Source of the DNA: a virus | DNA: 33,003 nt | Reading direction: 5' to 3' (one strand) | IMG/VR virus record: IMGVR_UViG_3300031857_000786 | Coordinates: 1 to 33,003 of that record | Part shown: positions 17,002-22,882 of the stretch, piece after piece | Position numbering within the stretch: the first letter of the stretch is position 1 | Layout: each line of letters opens with the position of its first letter | Position numbers and translations under genes: made by a program | Notes under the pieces: model-generated | Seen by the model: only the letters and a program-made list of their open reading frames with translations | Told to the model about the DNA's origin: nothing | Databases searched by the model: none

Positions 17002-17651
17002 TTAAGTTTTATTTGTGTAGTTATTTTGTTTGTAGGAACTTGGTTAAAATCCTTAGGCTTAATTATCTCATCATAAAATGATTCGTTATTTAAGTATGTA
17101 TCAGGGTTTTTACGGTATTGTTTATCAGGTTGTGCTATCTTATATTCCTTAGTATGTTTAATAGCTTGTGTTCTTTGATCATCACTTAGTTTATTCCACT
17201 TATTTTGTAGTTTAGTTTTACTACCAACCTTCTTATCATATAAATCCCACCAGGTATCAAACGATATATTTATAGATTTATTATTAATTGTATTATTAAG
17301 TATTGTATTATTATCCTCAGCCTTTTCCGAATACCCCTCTTCGACATTCCGAATACCTAGTTCTCTTTTCCGAATAGGTACTGTAGGTGTTAAAATCCTT
17401 TGTTTTACCTGCTTACCATCATATAAAAGAAAGGTGGTTATATAGCCTTTACTAACTAATTGGCTTACTAACTCACTAATCCTTGATGGACTCAACTGAA
17501 AAAATTCGGCAAAATACTTGTTACTCGCAAAGCAACCTCTCTCTTTATCTAAGCTATCTATTTCTACCAACAATAGCTTTTCCATCCATGTTAAATTTTC
17601 ATCTAACCATACTTCTTTGGGAATCCATACTCCCTTAAAATCTCTTTCCAT
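16998..17651 (-). CDS. Replication initiator / helicase-loader-like protein
   Basis: About 217 residues from the ATG at 17651. The N-terminal half reads as a winged helix (VWIPKEVWLDENLTWMEKLLLVEIDSL, then SNKYFAEFFQLSPSRISELVSQLVSKGYI), as in phage RepA/DnaD-type initiators. An Asn-rich linker follows, then a C-terminal helical domain (FDTWWDLYDKKVG, KNPDTYLNNE) like those of helicase-loading proteins. Coupling to DnaB supports loading the helicase at the origin. An upstream ATG at 17702 would add 17 residues, but that stretch contains two competing hairpins, and family members normally begin near MERDFKGVWIP, so 17651 is preferred. Confidence 0.75.
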   Translation of the reverse strand: MERDFKGVWIPKEVWLDENLTWMEKLLLVEIDSLDKERGCFASNKYFAEFFQLSPSRISELVSQLVSKGYITTFLLYDGKQVKQRILTPTVPIRKRELGIRNVEEGYSEKAEDNNTILNNTINNKSINISFDTWWDLYDKKVGSKTKLQNKWNKLSDDQRTQAIKHTKEYKIAQPDKQYRKNPDTYLNNESFYDEIIKPKDFNQVPTNKITTQIKLK

Positions 17652-17663
17652 AAAATAAAAGTG

Positions 17664-17697
17664 CCCTATCAAATTCCCCCTACATTGCAGATAGGGG
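17664..17697 (-). promoter_or_regulatory. Leader with two mutually exclusive hairpins
   Basis: On the minus strand CCCCTA can pair with TAGGGG (plus 692-697 with 677-682, nine-base loop), or CCCTATC can pair with GATAGGG (plus 690-696 with 664-670, 19-base loop). Both use the same 5' segment, so only one can form. They end 13 bases before the preferred start of the initiator-like gene. Confidence 0.4.
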
Positions 17698-17744
17698 TTC
17701 ATCTCAAGGGCAATAAGTTCTTAATGAGTCTGCAATACTCATGA

Positions 17745-17752
17745 CAAATATA
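17745..17752 (-). promoter_or_regulatory. Bacteroidota-type -7 element ahead of the initiator/DnaB genes
   Basis: TATATTTG on the minus strand is a full match to TAnnTTTG, directly after the stop of the upstream gene. It would give a leader of roughly 90 bases before the ATG at 17651. No convincing -33 element was seen at the usual distance. Confidence 0.5.
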
Positions 17753-17965
17753 CTACTTATCCCTTACAATTCTAAAGATAACATCTCTATCATTGTGCTT
17801 AAATCTACGCTTCAATAACGGATTAAGTGACTTCTTTATTGCGTCTTGTGTGATCCTTGTATTCCTTGCTGCATGAGCTAAAGATTTAAACAATACTTCA
17901 CTTTTGTCGTCAACATAAATCATCCTCACTGGTACTGAGTTCTCTAATCCTGCAATCTCCATCAT
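17753..17965 (-). CDS. Small NUMOD1-like DNA-binding protein
   Basis: A 70-residue protein with VRMIYVDDKSEVLFKSLAHAARNT, then RITQDAIKKSLNPLLKR and VIFRIV. The 'F.SL..AAR...I....I..SL' pattern resembles the NUMOD1 helix-turn-helix that accompanies homing endonucleases, but no nuclease domain follows. It may be a solo DNA-binding module, a repressor or a remnant of an endonuclease. Its ATG overlaps the stop of the 38-residue membrane gene (ATGA). Confidence 0.6.
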   Translation of the reverse strand: MMEIAGLENSVPVRMIYVDDKSEVLFKSLAHAARNTRITQDAIKKSLNPLLKRRFKHNDRDVIFRIVRDK

Positions 17966-18078
17966 ATATTTTTGAATTTACTAATTATTGTTAATGTTAC
18001 AAATAGCAATATTGCTAGTGGTATTGATATTACTATAAACTTTACTAACTCGTATAAAAATATTATCGTTTGTTTCAT
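17962..18078 (-). CDS. 38-residue membrane microprotein
   Basis: A short frame with sequence MKQTIIFLYELVKFIVISI followed by PLAILLFVTLTIISKFKNI: one long transmembrane helix with Lys at both ends. The TGA overlaps the ATG of the NUMOD1-like gene, the signature of coupled genes, and the start follows an A-rich leader (AAACTACAAAC). Function is unknown. Confidence 0.6.
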   Translation of the reverse strand: MKQTIIFLYELVKFIVISIPLAILLFVTLTIISKFKNI

Positions 18079-18095
18079 GTTTGTAGTTTAAAATA

Positions 18096-18154
18096 ACCAC
18101 CCCAAGTCCCCTAATTACTATATTGGTTTAAAATATTTAATATCTTGAGGTGGT
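18096..18154. repeat. 11-bp inverted repeat in a short intergenic gap
   Basis: ACCACCCCAAG at 18096-18106 and CTTGAGGTGGT at 18144-18154 (one G-T pair) with a 37-base loop. On the minus strand it is followed by TTATTTTA, a weak T-rich tail, so it may be a partial terminator or mRNA-processing site after the gene ending at 18163. Confidence 0.5.
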
Positions 18155-18162
18155 CAAAGTTT

Positions 18163-18627
18163 TTATTTCTTTAAGTTAATCTTAAAGGTTGTAGTGCTAA
18201 TTCTAGGAGCTGGGTGTACCATTTCCCCTGATTCAGGGTCAACCATAGCGGTTGGTAATGTTCTAAGCATCTTTTCCCTTTCCTTGATAGCAAACTTCAT
18301 AGACTCTAATTGGTCATTCATCTTGCTCCAAGTATAGTCTTGGTCATAGATATACTTAACACCTGATTCAAACTTTGCCATTTCGCTTCCTAAGACCTCA
18401 GCCTTGCCTCCAGGATATTTACTAAGCTCATCTAATACTAACTCTTTTAAGTCGGCTCTAATGCCTTCTAAAAGCTGTACAACAGCCTCTGACTTAACGA
18501 GTAGCTCTAATGGTGATTCACCAGTTTGTGTAAAGTGATCTACTATCTGCGACTTGATTAACTCAATAGCAAATTTGTTAGGCTCAATAGAAGCAAGTTC
18601 TACTTTGGGTAATAATGTTAAATTCAT
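18163..18627 (-). CDS. Coiled-coil protein of the recombination block, unknown
   Basis: About 154 residues from the ATG at 18627, chosen because an A-rich leader (AAATAAACAAA) precedes it and the gene upstream ends 11 bases before. The next upstream ATG (18690) lies inside that neighbour. The protein is largely helical and charged: PNKFAIELIKSQIVDHFTQ, SEAVVQLLEGIRADLKEL, then WSKMNDQLESMKFAIKEREKML and a PTAMVDPESGEMVHPAPR tail. Similar helical proteins often neighbour phage annealing recombinases and are suspected nuclease inhibitors or recombination accessories. No motif proves this. Confidence 0.7.
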   Translation of the reverse strand: MNLTLLPKVELASIEPNKFAIELIKSQIVDHFTQTGESPLELLVKSEAVVQLLEGIRADLKELVLDELSKYPGGKAEVLGSEMAKFESGVKYIYDQDYTWSKMNDQLESMKFAIKEREKMLRTLPTAMVDPESGEMVHPAPRISTTTFKINLKK

Positions 18628-18637
18628 TTTGTTTATT

Positions 18638-18880
18638 TTAAATTTGGATATAAATTGGTGTGTTTTCACCCATATATGCACTAAAAACATTAAATTCTAA
18701 ATATTCAGTTGCTGTATTTTTTGACATTTTATCTTTATTCATCAATGTCTTTACCATTTTATCTATATTGTAAATTAGTTTCATACTATTAGGCTCAAAG
18801 CCAATTACGCAATCATCAAAACCATCAGCTTTTAAAAATTGATCTTCTGGAAACAAATCTAATATTTCATTTAGTGTCAT
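18638..18880 (-). CDS. Conserved-type small phage protein, unknown
   Basis: An 80-residue protein: an acidic LDLFPEDQFLKADGFDDCVIGFEP start, a helical YNIDKMVKTLMNKD section and EYLEFNVFSAYMGENTPIYI at the end. The ending 'EYLEFNV..AY.GE.TPI' is a pattern that recurs in small phage proteins of unknown role located near recombination and replication genes (recognised by eye). It sits between the annealing protein and a coiled-coil protein. Confidence 0.75.
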   Translation of the reverse strand: MTLNEILDLFPEDQFLKADGFDDCVIGFEPNSMKLIYNIDKMVKTLMNKDKMSKNTATEYLEFNVFSAYMGENTPIYIQI

Positions 18881-18887
18881 ATTTAAT

Positions 18888-19565
18888 TTATTTAAGATTT
18901 TCTTTTTTCATTTTTAATACCTTCATCAATGTTTCATCTGAATCAAATGATTGCTTGTAAGTAAAGTAGATGTCAGTTAATTGCTTAACCTTAGTACACT
19001 TAGCTACTTCCATCATTATTTCTTCTCTTGTAGGCTCATCTTGTAAGATTTCAGCTACAACTTCTTGTACTGGCTTAGAGGTTTTTTTCGGCTCTTCATG
19101 TACAAAGTCCATCTCTTCAGCAGGTGTCGCTTCGAATCCAGCAGCTTTCATCAACCATGCTAACTGATTACGGAATGCTTTACCTACTGCTCTAGTTTGT
19201 GCCATAGATAAGATAGCATACTCATCAAAGAATTTTTTGCTACCCTCTTTGTTAGAGCATATTGCTATACCTACTGACACTAACTTATTGTCTTGGTACG
19301 ATCTAACTTCGCAAGTAGCCATGTACTTAATCTCTTTTTCACTTGATAAGTCTTGTACGCTTGTAATGATAGGGAATAAGCCTAAAGAAGCTCCAGCCAT
19401 CTGCCAGGCTTCTACGTTACAATAGTCCTTACCTTTAATGTTAGATACTAAGTGTGCATCCTTTACAAAGCGTTTAAGCTCGTTAGATAAAGAAAGCATA
19501 GAGTCCTTGTTGACCATTTGGTAACTAGGTGCTTGAATTTCATTGTTAGTTTTTTGCAGTTCCAT
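18888..19565 (-). CDS. Erf/Sak-like single-strand annealing protein (probable)
   Basis: A 225-residue protein. The core includes VEAWQMAGASLGLFPII (about 51-67), KYMATCEVRS and the block SMAQTRAVGKAFRNQLAWLMKAAGF (120-144), followed by TPAEEM and a charged C-terminal tail. The 'SMAQTRA..KAFRN.L.W...AAGY/F..TP' block is the hallmark of the Erf/RecT-neighbour group of phage ssDNA-annealing proteins often annotated only as hypothetical. Such proteins anneal complementary strands during recombination-dependent repair. The gene lies in the replication block with a VRR-NUC nuclease. Assignment is by motif memory, not by search. Confidence 0.6.
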   Translation of the reverse strand: MELQKTNNEIQAPSYQMVNKDSMLSLSNELKRFVKDAHLVSNIKGKDYCNVEAWQMAGASLGLFPIITSVQDLSSEKEIKYMATCEVRSYQDNKLVSVGIAICSNKEGSKKFFDEYAILSMAQTRAVGKAFRNQLAWLMKAAGFEATPAEEMDFVHEEPKKTSKPVQEVVAEILQDEPTREEIMMEVAKCTKVKQLTDIYFTYKQSFDSDETLMKVLKMKKENLK

Positions 19566-19743
19566 GTGTTAATTGATTTTGTTGTGTAAAAAATTGAGCC
19601 TTTCTGATTGGGTATTGTTCCCACATTTTAACTATAGCCTCCATAGTTTCAAAACTTGATTGGCTGTAGCTCATGTTGTGGATAATCTTAGCGACAAAGA
19701 TTTTTTTGTCTACTTCGTTCATGTGTGCGAATGTTGATAGCAT
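19546..19743 (-). CDS. Small helical protein, unknown
   Basis: A 65-residue protein (MLSTFAHMNEVDKKIFVAKI, SQSSFETMEAIVKMWEQYPI, ending THGTAKN). The start at 19743 follows an A-rich leader; an internal Met at codon 8 is an alternative. Its 3' end overlaps the annealing-protein gene by 20 bp. A perfect TTATCCACA DnaA-box sequence lies inside it on the minus strand (19677-19685). Function is unknown. Confidence 0.65.
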   Translation of the reverse strand: MLSTFAHMNEVDKKIFVAKIIHNMSYSQSSFETMEAIVKMWEQYPIRKAQFFTQQNQLTHGTAKN

Positions 19744-19753
19744 AATGTTTGTT

Positions 19754-20134
19754 TTAATAGTTATCTGAATATAATTTAGGAATCTTTATTTTGCTTTTTA
19801 CTTGTTCGTATTTTTCCATATAATATGGTACTATTTCAATATCATTTACAAAAGTATTAATGCCATATAGTACTGTTGTCCTATCTCTTTTAAACAATGG
19901 TGCTATTTGACTTGCTCTAAGTTTATATTCCATATGTAAAATAAAATAGCACATATTTCTTGCAAGTACAAAATCTCTTTCTCTGCACTTTTTTATTAAA
20001 GATTTATTAGATATATCAAATACTTCTTTAACAGCATTTATAAGTTGATCATGATTTATTTTAGATGTATCTACCAATTTAGGCTTTTGTGCAAGTAATT
20101 GCTCTCTTGGTGTTCTAAATTTCGCTGTAGTCAT
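19754..20134 (-). CDS. Stand-alone DnaA domain IV-like DNA-binding protein
   Basis: A 126-residue protein. After about 30 polar residues it follows the DnaA C-terminal domain: AVKEVFDISNKSLIKKCRERD (34-54), VLARNMCYFILHME (56-69), and RASQIAPLFKRDRTTVLYGI (73-92), where RDRTTVLY matches the DnaA signature RDHTTVLH. This domain contacts DnaA boxes. The AAA+ ATPase part of DnaA is absent. A phage protein of this form may steer initiation to a phage origin, or compete with host DnaA (inference). It lies in the early replication operon. Confidence 0.8.
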   Translation of the reverse strand: MTTAKFRTPREQLLAQKPKLVDTSKINHDQLINAVKEVFDISNKSLIKKCRERDFVLARNMCYFILHMEYKLRASQIAPLFKRDRTTVLYGINTFVNDIEIVPYYMEKYEQVKSKIKIPKLYSDNY

Positions 20135-20315
20135 TTATTTGGTTTTTAAGTAGTTCTAGTTTTTTGGAATAAAAGGTTTTTATTAGCTCGGTCATCTCAT
20201 AGTCATTGTTCTTTAATCTTGTTTCAATAACGTAACGACTATAGCCTGTTATCTCCATAATCTTCTTCATGTCCCCATACCTAAAAAGGCTTCTGTAATC
20301 TGTAATTTGTAGCAT
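20115..20315 (-). CDS. Small helix-turn-helix-like protein
   Basis: A 66-residue protein with YGDMKKIMEITGYSRYVIETRLKNNDYEM, a plausible helix-turn-helix, and a C-terminal helix (LIKTFYSKKLELLKNQI). The 'I...TGYSR.YV...L' pattern recalls phage Cro-like or KorA-like small regulators. It overlaps the DnaA-like gene by 20 bp. It is a candidate regulator of the early operon. Confidence 0.65.
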   Translation of the reverse strand: MLQITDYRSLFRYGDMKKIMEITGYSRYVIETRLKNNDYEMTELIKTFYSKKLELLKNQINDYSEI

Positions 20316-20319
20316 TTGT

Positions 20320-20550
20320 TTATTTGTTTTTATAGTGATTGATATGTCTGTCTATTCCTTGAACTGCGGCATCTAACGAAGCGTAATAACTTGCTCTCCA
20401 GTAATACCATTTGCCATGTAGGATTTGGTTATCCCATGTTATATACATCCCTTTGTAGGTGTATTGTTTTGACATTCTTCCGTTACTGTTTACATAGGTA
20501 AACTCTTCTTTGATACCTTTTTTCTTTTGTTCTAGGGTTAGTTTCAACAT
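20320..20550 (-). CDS. Small aromatic-rich protein, unknown
   Basis: A 76-residue protein with a basic start (LEQKKKGIKEEF) and an aromatic centre: YTYKGMYITWDNQIL, HGKWYYWRASYYASL, ending VQGIDRHINHYKNK. The spacing of Tyr/Trp suggests a small beta sheet followed by a helix. No domain is recognised. The start is preceded by an AACCAAAAC leader, and the next gene follows four bases downstream, in the same operon. Confidence 0.7.
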   Translation of the reverse strand: MLKLTLEQKKKGIKEEFTYVNSNGRMSKQYTYKGMYITWDNQILHGKWYYWRASYYASLDAAVQGIDRHINHYKNK

Positions 20551-20562
20551 TAGTTTTGGTTT

Positions 20563-20772
20563 TTATTCCTCTTCTGAGGGTTTTGGATAGATTTTTGTTT
20601 CTAGGACTTCTGATGTTCTAAGTGGTAGACCTTGACTAAGCTTCTCAAAGATGGCATAAGCTACCTCTCTTTTAGTGCTGATAGTTCCACTGATAAATAC
20701 ACCATCTTGCTTGGTAAAGTAGATTGTGTCGTTAAGTAATTGGTCGGTTTCGGCTACGAATTCGAATTTCAT
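20563..20772 (-). CDS. Small acidic protein, unknown
   Basis: A 69-residue protein: MKFEFVAETDQLLNDTIYFT, DGVFISGTISTKREVAYAIFEKL, ending KPSEEE. Strand-rich at the start, helical later, acidic at both ends. There is no membrane segment or metal motif. It belongs to the leading part of the leftward operon. Confidence 0.7.
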   Translation of the reverse strand: MKFEFVAETDQLLNDTIYFTKQDGVFISGTISTKREVAYAIFEKLSQGLPLRTSEVLETKIYPKPSEEE

Positions 20773-20784
20773 GTGTTGTATGTT

Positions 20785-20982
20785 TTATTTGTTAAGTTTT
20801 TGGTGTCTAGTAAAGTAGGTTTTTGGATCACCTATCTTGGCTTGATTCATGTTCCTTTCGTATTCTAAAGGATGAATGCAAGTTTTTGTCTGATGGTTGT
20901 AATAGGCTTGTTCGCCCTTGTCGATAATTGTGCCAGTAATACCGCACTTCATCTGGTAGCTGAGTGTGATTAATTCGTGCAT
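20785..20982 (-). CDS. Small protein with paired Cys/His, unknown
   Basis: A 65-residue protein: SYQMKCGITGTIIDKGEQAYYN, TKTCIHPLEYERN, ending YFTRHQKLNK. 'KCGITG..I.KGE.AYY......C' looks like the small phage proteins with one zinc-knuckle half on each strand, but only two Cys and several His are present, so zinc binding is uncertain. It is the first gene after the 400-bp noncoding control region and has an AACCAAAAC leader. Confidence 0.7.
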   Translation of the reverse strand: MHELITLSYQMKCGITGTIIDKGEQAYYNHQTKTCIHPLEYERNMNQAKIGDPKTYFTRHQKLNK

Positions 20983-21079
20983 GGGTTTTTTGTTTTGGTT
21001 GTAGAATGTAAAATTAGGAAGTTTTTGTAAATATTTAAAAGTTTTTTGTTAAAATATTGTTAAAGCTTTGCAAAGTTTT

Positions 21080-21113
21080 TGTCCGAAAAATTGTCTGGAC
21101 AAAAAATCGGACA
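21080..21113. repeat. Nested inverted repeat (operator-like)
   Basis: Outer arms TGTCCGA (21080-21086) and TCGGACA (21107-21113) enclose AAAA spacers and the inner inverted repeat TTGTC-TG-GACAA (21091-21102). Spacing is exactly symmetric about 21096/21097. It yields four TGTCCG-like half-sites. Confidence 0.8.
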
Positions 21114-21117
21114 TAAA

Positions 21118-21190
21118 AGATTTTTGCTTATACAAGATTTTTGCGAGGTTTTTTGGGGAGTTTTTGCATAGGGTTTTTGGCAGGTTTTTG
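21118..21190. repeat. Phased TTTTTG repeat cluster
   Basis: Six TTTTTG units start at 21121, 21138, 21150, 21161, 21174 and 21185, spaced 17, 12, 11, 13 and 11 bases apart, mostly near one helical turn. The first two share AGATTTTTGC; others are G(A/G)GTTTTTG(C/G). Confidence 0.75.
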
Positions 21191-21378
21191 CCTGCAACTG
21201 AAAAGTAGTTGCATAGTCAACAATGTTGCAACATCAATGGTTGAACATTGATATTTTACGCCATATATTGACTAATTGCCTAGAATCAATTTAAACGCCA
21301 TTTTTAGACGTTTCTAGCCTGTTTAATATGTTTTTGATATCAATACATTACTTTGTATTTTGGTTGTCTTATTTCGTC

Positions 21379-21606
21379 TTATTTTGCCAAATACTCCGCC
21401 TCTTTTATTTTTGTTATCCTTTCGGCTAATTGGTCGGTATTGTAAGATTGAAACGCAATACCTCCGCCAAATTGCTTGTTATGAAACTTACGCCCTCCTA
21501 ATTGACGAGCTAAAAAAAGAGCTCTTGCGTAACTGTCAGCCAATTGCAAATAATGAACAACAAAACGAGGGTTTCCGTTTGTGTCGTTGTTGATCCGTGT
21601 AAACAT
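21379..21606 (-). CDS. Small accessory protein, unknown
   Basis: A 75-residue protein: MFTRINNDTNGNPRFVVHYL, YARALFLARQLGGRKFHNKQF, then GGGIAFQSYNTDQLAERI. The 'RIN.DTNGNPR.V.H' opening is familiar from small proteins on Bacteroidota mobile elements. An AACCAAAAC leader precedes the ATG, and a three-way-junction-like element lies just upstream. The overlapping plus-strand frame at 21360-21593 is regarded as a shadow. Function is unknown. Confidence 0.7.
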   Translation of the reverse strand: MFTRINNDTNGNPRFVVHYLQLADSYARALFLARQLGGRKFHNKQFGGGIAFQSYNTDQLAERITKIKEAEYLAK

Positions 21607-21626
21607 TATGTTTTGTTTTGGTTAAT

Positions 21627-21692
21627 ATTACGAGCCGTTATTTTACATTTTGTATAAAATAACCCCACAATTTTTGTGGTAGCTCTCGTAAT
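21627..21692. ncRNA. Three-way-junction-like structured element (candidate)
   Basis: Three perfect helices: P1 ATTACGAG/CTCGTAAT (21627-21634 with 21685-21692), P2 GTTATTTTA/TAAAATAAC (21637-21645 with 21655-21663), and P3 CCACAA/TTGTGG (21665-21670 with 21674-21679). Junction linkers are two, one and five bases. An alternative outer pairing, AGCCG/CGGCT with ATATTA/TAATAT (21625-21637 with 21695-21704), competes with P1. It lies between two minus-strand genes. It may be a regulatory RNA leader, a small RNA, a terminator-like structure (P3 on the minus strand is followed by GGTTATTTT) or a DNA cruciform. Confidence 0.5.
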
Positions 21693-21717
21693 TTCGGCTA
21701 ATATCAAGCCTCGTCAG

Positions 21718-22611
21718 TTAACCTAGTTCAGGGATCAAATTTTCAACCTCGTCAATACTTATTTTATGGCAACCAACGGACAAAAAGCCGTCTTTTATGC
21801 CGTTATATGTAAAGTCGCCAACGTTTTGACCTATTTGCAAAGTATTGTTTTTTAGATGTTTGTAAGCATATAAAAATACATTTTTTGCCATTTTCACCCC
21901 TCCGCTTGTCTCAATATTGTCCGTTTCTTTGTTATATCTTAAAAAATATTGACCTAAGTTATAAATTGACGAAACTTTAAACGCCCTAAATTCTAAAATG
22001 TCGTCTTTTGCCTTTTCTAGTCGCTTTTGCTCGGCTTTTCTTTGGTTCTCGGCTTTTTTTATTTGCCATGTTTTGAACTCCTCCGAGTTTTGGTATTCAA
22101 ATATCCAATTTGTTAGCTCGTTGTATCTATTTTGTAGGGTTTTATACTCCCATAAAAACGCACTTAAATCAAAAAAAGATACATACTTTTCAAAAATGTC
22201 AATTGCAATTTTTGCCTGTTCTATGTATCCGTTTTTTAATTTAGTGGCTTTTATTGCCTTTTGTTGAGCCTCTTTTGCATATTCTAAATAGCTTTTTAAA
22301 TTTTCTAGATGTGCTGTCGTTGACGTTTCGATATCATTAAAAAAACTTTGTACCTTGAAAAATTCAACGTTTGCGGGTATTGATCGCCAAACAAGTGTTT
22401 GCTGTTTACTTGTTGAGTTTGAATAGTGCCTATCATTAAAAAATACGCACTTTTTGCCGTCTTTGTTTGTAACGTGTTGAGCTAGTTTAAAATGATAGCC
22501 ATACGAATAAATACTATCGTACTCAAAAAACATATTTGAGCCTTTGCCATGTGTTTGAGTTTGATTTGCCCAAACGTGTGTCAATTCGGAGTTGTTAAAT
22601 TTTGTTCTCAT
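21718..22611 (-). CDS. Phage/plasmid accessory protein of unknown function
   Basis: A 297-residue protein. The N-terminal 80 residues carry the pattern ELTHVWANQTQTHGKGSN, SIYSYGYHFKLA, CVFFNDRHYSNSTSKQQ. This recurs at the start of a widespread family encoded by phages and plasmids; I recall the pattern but no established role. The middle (about 95-205) is a long charged coiled coil (HLENLKSYLEYAKEAQQKAI, KKAENQRKAEQKRLEKAK). The C-terminus is a mixed domain (GVKMAKNVFLYAYKHL, LSVGCHKISIDEVENL). No enzymatic motif is visible. Base use looks richer in CG dinucleotides than in the structural genes, which may mark a separately acquired segment. Confidence 0.75.
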   Translation of the reverse strand: MRTKFNNSELTHVWANQTQTHGKGSNMFFEYDSIYSYGYHFKLAQHVTNKDGKKCVFFNDRHYSNSTSKQQTLVWRSIPANVEFFKVQSFFNDIETSTTAHLENLKSYLEYAKEAQQKAIKATKLKNGYIEQAKIAIDIFEKYVSFFDLSAFLWEYKTLQNRYNELTNWIFEYQNSEEFKTWQIKKAENQRKAEQKRLEKAKDDILEFRAFKVSSIYNLGQYFLRYNKETDNIETSGGVKMAKNVFLYAYKHLKNNTLQIGQNVGDFTYNGIKDGFLSVGCHKISIDEVENLIPELG

Positions 22612-22631
22612 TTTGTTTGTGTTTATTTAGT

Positions 22632-22871
22632 TTATTTAATTAGGTTGCCTTGTTCGTTAAATATTTCAATAATATCAAGGTCTTTGTGTGTGTCGTATAA
22701 ATATTCATACTCGTCTAAATCCTCGTATATTATACCCTCTTTTATTTGATCCTTTACTATTTGGTCGGCTTGTTCTTGCGTATCGGCTTGTATGTGTTTT
22801 GTTGATCTTGTCCAAAGTTCTATTTTTTGATCAATAAAATAAGTAAACTCTTTTTGTTGTGTTTGTGTCAT
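22632..22871 (-). CDS. Small acidic protein, DpnD/PcfM-like pattern
   Basis: A 79-residue, acidic protein: QKEFTYFIDQKIELWTRSTK, IQADTQEQADQIVKDQIKEG, DLDEYEYLYDTHKDLDIIEI. The order 'strand - W.R - A.T.E.A...V - acidic end' resembles the small DpnD/PcfM-type proteins and some acidic antirestriction proteins. The acidic surface could be a DNA mimic (inference only). It starts eleven bases downstream of the 51-residue gene in a tight leftward cluster. Confidence 0.65.
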   Translation of the reverse strand: MTQTQQKEFTYFIDQKIELWTRSTKHIQADTQEQADQIVKDQIKEGIIYEDLDEYEYLYDTHKDLDIIEIFNEQGNLIK

Positions 22872-22882
22872 TGTATTAGGTT

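Larger units (their letters stand above)
20983..21378. promoter_or_regulatory. Noncoding control region with iteron-like repeats
   Basis: No convincing gene is seen in these 396 bases. They contain nine TTTTTG motifs (plus strand, starts near 21022, 21043, 21076, 21121, 21138, 21150, 21161, 21174 and 21185), a 34-bp nested inverted repeat (21080-21113), a 7-bp inverted repeat TGCAACT/AGTTGCA (21193-21213), the palindrome TGTTGCAACA (21224-21233), ATCAATG/CATTGAT (21233-21252) and two ACGCCAT repeats (21258, 21295). The set resembles an origin or a heavily regulated leader of the downstream minus-strand operon. No clear TAnnTTTG promoter was found. Confidence 0.6.

Noticed and set aside
17753-17965. 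Homing endonuclease
   Set aside because: Only a NUMOD1-like DNA-binding pattern is present; no HNH, GIY-YIG or LAGLIDADG motif follows.
19677-19685. Perfect DnaA box taken as evidence of an origin
   Set aside because: A single 9-bp match inside a coding gene is expected by chance at appreciable frequency in 33 kb; no cluster of boxes was found around it.
21049-21114. 21-codon minus-strand frame through the nested inverted repeat
   Set aside because: Too short, no leader element, and better explained as an operator-like DNA symmetry.
21128-21214. 28-codon minus-strand frame across the TTTTTG cluster
   Set aside because: The product is just a Lys/Pro string arising from A-rich repeats, the repeat spacing is not a multiple of three, and no A-rich leader precedes it.
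21360-21593. 77-codon plus-strand frame
   Set aside because: It is almost fully opposite the more protein-like minus-strand gene at 21379-21606, lacks a leader element and lies among leftward genes.
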